Shown one piece after another: positions 60,617-64,000 of a DNA stretch of 64,000 bases. The notes beneath the pieces were generated by a model. That model was not told the DNA's origin, did not search any database, and saw only the letters and a list, made by a program, of their open reading frames with translations. Origin of the DNA: Ruminococcus sp. YE71 (GTDB lineage Bacteria; Bacillota; Clostridia; Oscillospirales; Ruminococcaceae); assembly GCF_900119155.1 (NCBI RefSeq), contig NZ_FPIR01000008.1:109268-173267 (forward strand). The letters run 5' to 3'. Each line of letters opens with the position of its first letter. The first letter of the stretch is position 1. A program made the position numbers and the translations under genes.

Positions 60617-60649
60617 CAAGGCATACCGCCGAAAAGGTGGTATGCCTTG
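60617..60649 (+). other. Long hairpin in the remnant region
   Basis: 14-base arms CAAGGCATACCGCC and GGTGGTATGCCTTG pair with one G-U around GAAAA. TTTGA follows, so it may be a weak terminator left from a lost gene. Confidence 0.6.
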
Positions 60650-60707
60650 TTTGATGCACGGAATAGTATTATATTGTTTCAAGCGTCAAAGTCGATTTCG
60701 CTGATAC

Positions 60708-61350
60708 AGTAATAACGGCGAAAACCATTCCGTGAACATGACCCTTGTGACCGAAAGCACCGAGTATGCCTTTGAGGATTTCGTCAGGGACGAAACGCTG
60801 TCCGACGATAAGATCACAAAGCTCCAGCACCCGATCTACCTGCCCGAATACTTCAAGATCGCCGACGGCTTCAAGCCCGGAGACATCTTCACCCTGACGG
60901 CGGGCGGTATGGATTACCCCTTTGAGATAGCGGGCTTCTATAAATGCGGACTTCTTGCCGAGGGCGGAATAGGCAGAAAATGCGTTATCTCCGATTACGA
61001 CTATATGCTGCTGACCTCGATCTACCCCGAGAGTGAGCTTTTGATATTCGATAAGAGCGAGAGCTTTGATTACCGCGAATACAGCGAGAAATGCGCCGAA
61101 AAAAGCGGTAATAATTTCTCAAAGGCTTGTTCGTACCGCAATGTTGATGACTCAAAGATCATTGAGACCACGGAGACGGAAATGTACCTTTATATCAGCA
61201 TTTTCTTCTCGGCAGTGACTTTTGCGGCGGTTTTCTTTCTGATCGCTCACAAGATCAAAAAGGATACCACAACTCCCTCATCAACGAACCGTGACCTCAG
61301 GAACATTGATATACACGATGTGACGCTGAACAGTGGTTCCGCATCGGCGA
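60708..61350 (+). pseudogene. ABC permease fragment (outer domain and one membrane segment)
   Basis: The frame has no proper start: coding sense begins near 60708 (YSNNGENHSVNMTLVTE), continues EDFVRDETLSDDK, FKPGDIFTLTAGGMDYPFEI, YDYMLLTSIYP, and a membrane segment YISIFFSAVTFAAVFFLIAHK, then sense is lost near 61260. This is the kind of outer domain found in FtsX-type permeases. Both ends are missing, so it is a remnant, perhaps together with the truncated regulator at 60370 of one lost module. Confidence 0.7.
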
Positions 61351-61537
61351 GGACATGAGCGGCGGCTCGATAATTGCCGAGCGCCCGAAAAACAGCGTTA
61401 TCTGCGTGTACAACAAGTACGGCGAGCTCGTTTACACCACCCACATTAAGGACGCGCCTGCCGAGATACCCCTGCCTGTCGGCGGATATATCATTTTCCA
61501 CGGCAAGACGGGCGACAGCGTCAGGGTGTTCGGTTAA
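61334..61537 (+). pseudogene. C-terminal tail of an unknown protein
   Basis: A short frame (EQWFRIGEDMSGGSIIAER, NSVICVYNKYGELVYTTHIK, LPVGGYIIFHGKTGDSV, stop at 61537) reads like the last domain, beta-rich, of a larger protein. It has no start and follows the permease fragment in another frame. The terminator at 61576-61604 still follows it. Confidence 0.55.
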
Positions 61538-61575
61538 CGGCAATATCCTGTTTTACATTTTTCGATAGAAATATG

Positions 61576-61608
61576 GGCTCCGATCCCGAAAACAGATCGG
61601 AGCCTTAA
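61576..61608 (+). terminator. Terminator hairpin
   Basis: A perfect 10-bp stem GGCTCCGATC/GATCGGAGCC, then TTAAT, only weakly U-rich. Confidence 0.7.
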
Positions 61609-61636
61609 TGTATTTAAACTTTTTTTGATTTATCTA

Positions 61637-61665
61637 TTGATTTTTGCCGAAGAATGGTGTATAAT
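61637..61665 (+). promoter_or_regulatory. Promoter of the 61721 GGDEF gene
   Basis: TTGATT (61637-61642), a 17-bp spacer and TATAAT (61660-61665). Confidence 0.87.
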
Positions 61666-61720
61666 TAAGTTAATGAATTGTGATTTAATTGTAAAGTTCA
61701 GGTAAAGGAGCGTGCGGCTT

Positions 61721-63145
61721 ATGGATTTTCAGCAGTGGATAGAAAGCATGATCGGTCTGGCGAGCGTATACGCATTCGACATTATGCCCGACGGCAGCTT
61801 CAGCGAGATTCGGCTGATGGCTTTGAACAAGAAAAATGCCGCGATAATCGCGAGAAACCCGAAAGCGCCGAAGTTTTACCCGGGTATCCCCTGGCGGAGC
61901 TATTTTACCGATGTGAACTTCGAGAGCTTCTGCTACAGATGCGGCAGCACCTGCAAACCTCTCTACTCCTACGTGAACGCCCACGGGTTCTGGCTCAAAG
62001 GGTTCTATCTTCCTGTTCTGACAGGCGAAACGCCCGAATCCCCTGACAGCCCGAGGACTGTGTACGTCCTCTACGTTCTCGACCATTCAAAAGAAATGGA
62101 CACCGACGCGATGTCCCACCGCTCTGCCGAAACTTCGGCGGCGGTCATTAATATCAGCATCAAGCTCCATGAAACTCAGGATTTCATACAGTCCATGTCC
62201 GAGACTATCGCCGAGCTCAGAAAAGTCTGCGGTTCGGAACTGTGCTCGCTCCTGACCGTTGACCGCAGTGAACACAAATGCACATTCATCAACGAGTACG
62301 GCACTCAGCCCGAACTTCTTGAGATCATCGCAAAGGGGATGAAATGTACACCCTACGAGGTCGCCTTTGCGTGGGAAAACGACCTTGCGGGCAGCGACTG
62401 CCTGCTGCTCGACGACCTCAGCGTGATAAAGGAACGCGATCCCCTGTGGTACGAATCACTCTGTGATTTCAAGATCAACAGCATCGTTCTGTACTCAGTG
62501 CGTTTCAGCCAAACGGTCGTCGGGTTCATCTGGGCTGCGAATTTCGATAAGACGAAGATGATGCACATAAAGGAAACGCTCGAACTGACTTCGTTCCTCA
62601 TCGGCGCAGTCATCGCAAATCATCAGCTCCTGTCAAAGCTCGAGATCAAAAGCAATATCGACGAACTCACTCAGGTGGGCAGCCGAAATTTCATGAACAC
62701 GCGAATAAAAGAGCTGAAATCCGACAAGAGCAAACTGCCCGAGACTTTCGGTCTTGTCTTTGCCGACCTGAACGGTCTCAAGACCGTCAACGATACCGAA
62801 GGTCACGCGGCTGGCGACAAGCTGCTTTCGAGAGCCGCTTCGCTGCTGAAGCTCGCGTTCGGCGACCACGAGATATACCGTGCAGGCGGCGACGAGTTCG
62901 TGGTGTTCTGCCCGAACATCACCGAGGAAGCCTTTGAACGGCAGACCGCACAGCTTCGCGCCCTTGCAGACACTACCGACGATGTGAGCTTTGCGGTGGG
63001 TACGGAATGGATCTCGGGCGACATCGACATCGACAGCGCCATGGATTCCGCCGACGCGAAGATGTACGAGGACAAGAACGAGTTCTACCGTCAGCACCCC
63101 GAAAAGGACAGACGCAGGAACAACGGTCAGATACAGCTCCACTGA
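61721..63145 (+). CDS. Cytoplasmic diguanylate cyclase with two sensor-like domains
   Basis: A 474-residue soluble protein. Residues about 1-130 form an unknown domain with FCYRCGSTCKPLYSYVNAHG, a PAS-like or specialised sensor. Residues about 145-310 look like a GAF domain (AELRKVCGSELCSLLTVDRS, LLLDDLSVIKERDPLW, VLYSVRFSQTVVGFIW). GGDEF follows (about 320-460): IDELTQVGSRNFMN, LVFADLNGLKTVNDTEGHAAGD and YRAGGDEFVVFC; the active site is intact. ATG at 61721 follows AAAGGAG; a GTG at 61712 is too near it. Confidence 0.92.
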   Translation: MDFQQWIESMIGLASVYAFDIMPDGSFSEIRLMALNKKNAAIIARNPKAPKFYPGIPWRSYFTDVNFESFCYRCGSTCKPLYSYVNAHGFWLKGFYLPVLTGETPESPDSPRTVYVLYVLDHSKEMDTDAMSHRSAETSAAVINISIKLHETQDFIQSMSETIAELRKVCGSELCSLLTVDRSEHKCTFINEYGTQPELLEIIAKGMKCTPYEVAFAWENDLAGSDCLLLDDLSVIKERDPLWYESLCDFKINSIVLYSVRFSQTVVGFIWAANFDKTKMMHIKETLELTSFLIGAVIANHQLLSKLEIKSNIDELTQVGSRNFMNTRIKELKSDKSKLPETFGLVFADLNGLKTVNDTEGHAAGDKLLSRAASLLKLAFGDHEIYRAGGDEFVVFCPNITEEAFERQTAQLRALADTTDDVSFAVGTEWISGDIDIDSAMDSADAKMYEDKNEFYRQHPEKDRRRNNGQIQLH

Positions 63146-63213
63146 ATCACTGCAAAAAAACAAGGGACTGCACAAGAGTTGCGCTCTAAAAGAAGTATTT
63201 AAGAATTAAGGTA

Positions 63214-63251
63214 AAGGTTGCGTAGAATAGCCTACGCAGCCTTTCTCTTTT
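63214..63251. terminator. Terminator after the GGDEF gene
   Basis: AAGGTTGCGTAG pairs with CTACGCAGCCTT with one G-U, then TCTCTTTTT. It also covers the end of the recombinase remnant on the other strand. Confidence 0.85.
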
Positions 63252-63575
63252 TATCGTAGTCTCTGCTGTCAGCAACAGCAGAAGCAACTGCAACGCCGAA
63301 GCGGAAGTGTATCTCAATATCCTGAGTGCGGTGTCCGCTGCTCTTATCGGGAGCATAAATGACTATCTTCTCAGTAAGCTCGGTTATATGCTCATATTTT
63401 CGTACTACTTTAATAAACGAGTTCACATCTGCTGTTTTCTGCTCCGCTGTCTCAATAAAAGCGTTCAGCTCTGCAACACTTGCTTTCAGCTTCTTCTGTT
63501 CGTCATCGTATCCATCGGACATCATTGTAAAGCGTTCATCGGAGATCTTACCGGATACGTTGTCCTCATAGTAAT
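63232..63575 (-). pseudogene. Large serine recombinase, C-terminal remnant
   Basis: The (-) frame reads YYEDNVSGKISDERFTMMSD, YDDEQKKLKASVAELNAFIE, VNSFIKVVRKYEHITELTEK and HRTQDIEIHFRFG, the coiled-coil and DUF4368-like tail of large serine recombinases of mobile elements. A short piece between ELT and EKIVIY seems lost. The catalytic N-terminal and zinc domains are absent; the frame runs into IS sequence at about 63575. It marks an old integrative element. Confidence 0.8.
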
Positions 63576-63590
63576 GCTGTATAATAAAAC

Positions 63591-63620
63591 TTGATACAAC
63601 CCCAACAACCAAAGTATAAT
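63591..63620 (+). promoter_or_regulatory. Promoter of the IS3 orfA
   Basis: TTGATA (63591-63596), an 18-bp spacer and TATAAT (63615-63620). Confidence 0.75.
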
Positions 63621-63643
63621 AAAACCAAAGGAGTGTGTCAAAC

Positions 63644-63961
63644 ATGGGAGCAGAAAGAAAATATGACAACGAATTCAAAAAGCAGGCTGTGAAATTAGCT
63701 AAAGAGGTGGGGACCAACGCTGCCGTCGCTGAACTTGGTATACCCAAAAGCACCTTGCTGACATGGGTGCGTAAAGCAAAGGCAGGCGAGATCGATACAG
63801 GCTCGGGCACTCGCTCGCCCGAAGAATCTCTTAACCTTGCTCAGCAGCTCCAGGCTGCAAACAAGCGAATAAAAGAGCTTGAAAGGAAGAACCGTGAGCT
63901 TGAAGAACTCAACGAATTTCTTGAGGAAGCCTCCGCTTTTTTCGCAGTCGTGCGCAGCTAA
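63644..63961 (+). CDS. IS3-family transposase OrfA
   Basis: A 105-residue protein: KYDNEFKKQAVKLAKEVG, AELGIPKSTLLTWVRKA (helix-turn-helix) and the leucine-zipper-like KRIKELERKNRELEELNEF. OrfA binds the IS ends, and joins OrfB through a frameshift. The heptamer T TTT TTC (63937-63943) lies in the right frame for a -1 slip near the end; after it the -1 frame (FFRSRAQLRRTSEVG) stays open to the window end. AAGGAG precedes the ATG by 10 bases. Confidence 0.9.
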   Translation: MGAERKYDNEFKKQAVKLAKEVGTNAAVAELGIPKSTLLTWVRKAKAGEIDTGSGTRSPEESLNLAQQLQAANKRIKELERKNRELEELNEFLEEASAFFAVVRS

Positions 63962-64000
63962 GACGAACGTCGGAAGTCGGGAAAGAAGAACGGCTAAAGT

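Larger units (their letters stand above)
63575..64000 (+). mobile_element. IS3-family insertion sequence, left part (cut by window end)
   Basis: An IS3-type orfA with its promoter begins here; orfB runs past the window. The left end is placed at about 63575 because recombinase coding sense on the other strand stops there; terminal repeats cannot be checked without the right end. Confidence 0.7.

Noticed and set aside
60617..60649. Attachment site or transposon end
   Set aside because: The inverted repeat has a 5-base loop and so is an RNA-type hairpin; no direct repeat flanks it.

Overview
The window looks like chromosomal DNA of a Gram-positive clostridial anaerobe, most likely Ruminococcus or a close relative in the Oscillospiraceae. 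This is inference from gene content: the ffs-dnaX-ebfC-recR block, a Phe T-box on a pheST operon, ireB, the ACT/UPF0210 pair, lipobox and sortase-like surface proteins, and choice-of-anchor A, clostripain and DUF4867 families. Promoters are strikingly regular: a TTGACA-like -35, a 17-18 bp spacer, and TATAAT often preceded by TGN. No tRNA or rRNA gene, CRISPR array or replication origin was seen.

Layout. 1-3000 (+): end of an ABC ATPase, tatD, azlCD and a lipoprotein. 3000-8900 (-): phosphoesterase, deaminase and acetyltransferase; rplS with its own promoter, leader and terminator; and mazG-like / radical SAM / GNAT / DUF2344. 9000-14330 (+): a T-box leader with specifier TTC (Phe) commands cdd-pheS-two related membrane proteins-pheT. 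14500-17460: ireB and a two-component system. 17500-21120: a coiled-coil membrane protein, a possible ADP-ribosyltransferase-fold protein, an orphan CobI-like methyltransferase and a cysteine-cluster protein. 21300-25820 (+): SRP RNA, dnaX, ebfC, recR, an ACT-domain protein and UPF0210.

25900-39320 (mostly -): an HD-GYP regulator with a hybrid kinase, a DUF3592-like protein, an SGNH lipoprotein and HAD hydrolase (+), then a likely operon of a membrane class III nucleotide cyclase, a clostripain-type protease lipoprotein and an alpha/beta hydrolase. 39500-43010 (+): a GH114-like lipoprotein gene broken by one in-frame TAG, and a large surface protein with Ser/Asp repeats. 43250-46370 (+): a self-cleaving-type S24 repressor, a small protein, a UmuC-type polymerase and a YolD-like protein, read as an SOS mutagenesis cassette, with a 12-bp motif repeated at its promoter. 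46450-54000: DUF4867, a response regulator with a frameshifted kinase, a Cache-GGDEF cyclase overlapping an orphan TRAP-type binding lipoprotein, two unknown proteins and a membrane GGDEF protein.

54100-59010 (-) is a BceRS-BceAB-type peptide-sensing and detoxification module: regulator, kinase, small membrane protein, ATPase and permease. Matching palindromic operators lie at both of its promoters, but the ATPase reading frame is broken by an apparent one-base deletion. 59100-64000 holds an epimerase, a run of gene remnants, a third GGDEF protein, a serine-recombinase tail and the start of an IS3-type element that runs off the window.

Common threads are signalling (four kinase loci, three GGDEF proteins, one HD-GYP, one class III cyclase) and cell-surface proteins. 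Several genes are disrupted, which is either real decay or assembly error. The most interesting unexplained parts are the two related membrane proteins inside the Phe T-box operon, the cyclase/protease/hydrolase operon, the Cache-GGDEF/binding-protein pair and the repressor-UmuC-YolD cassette.
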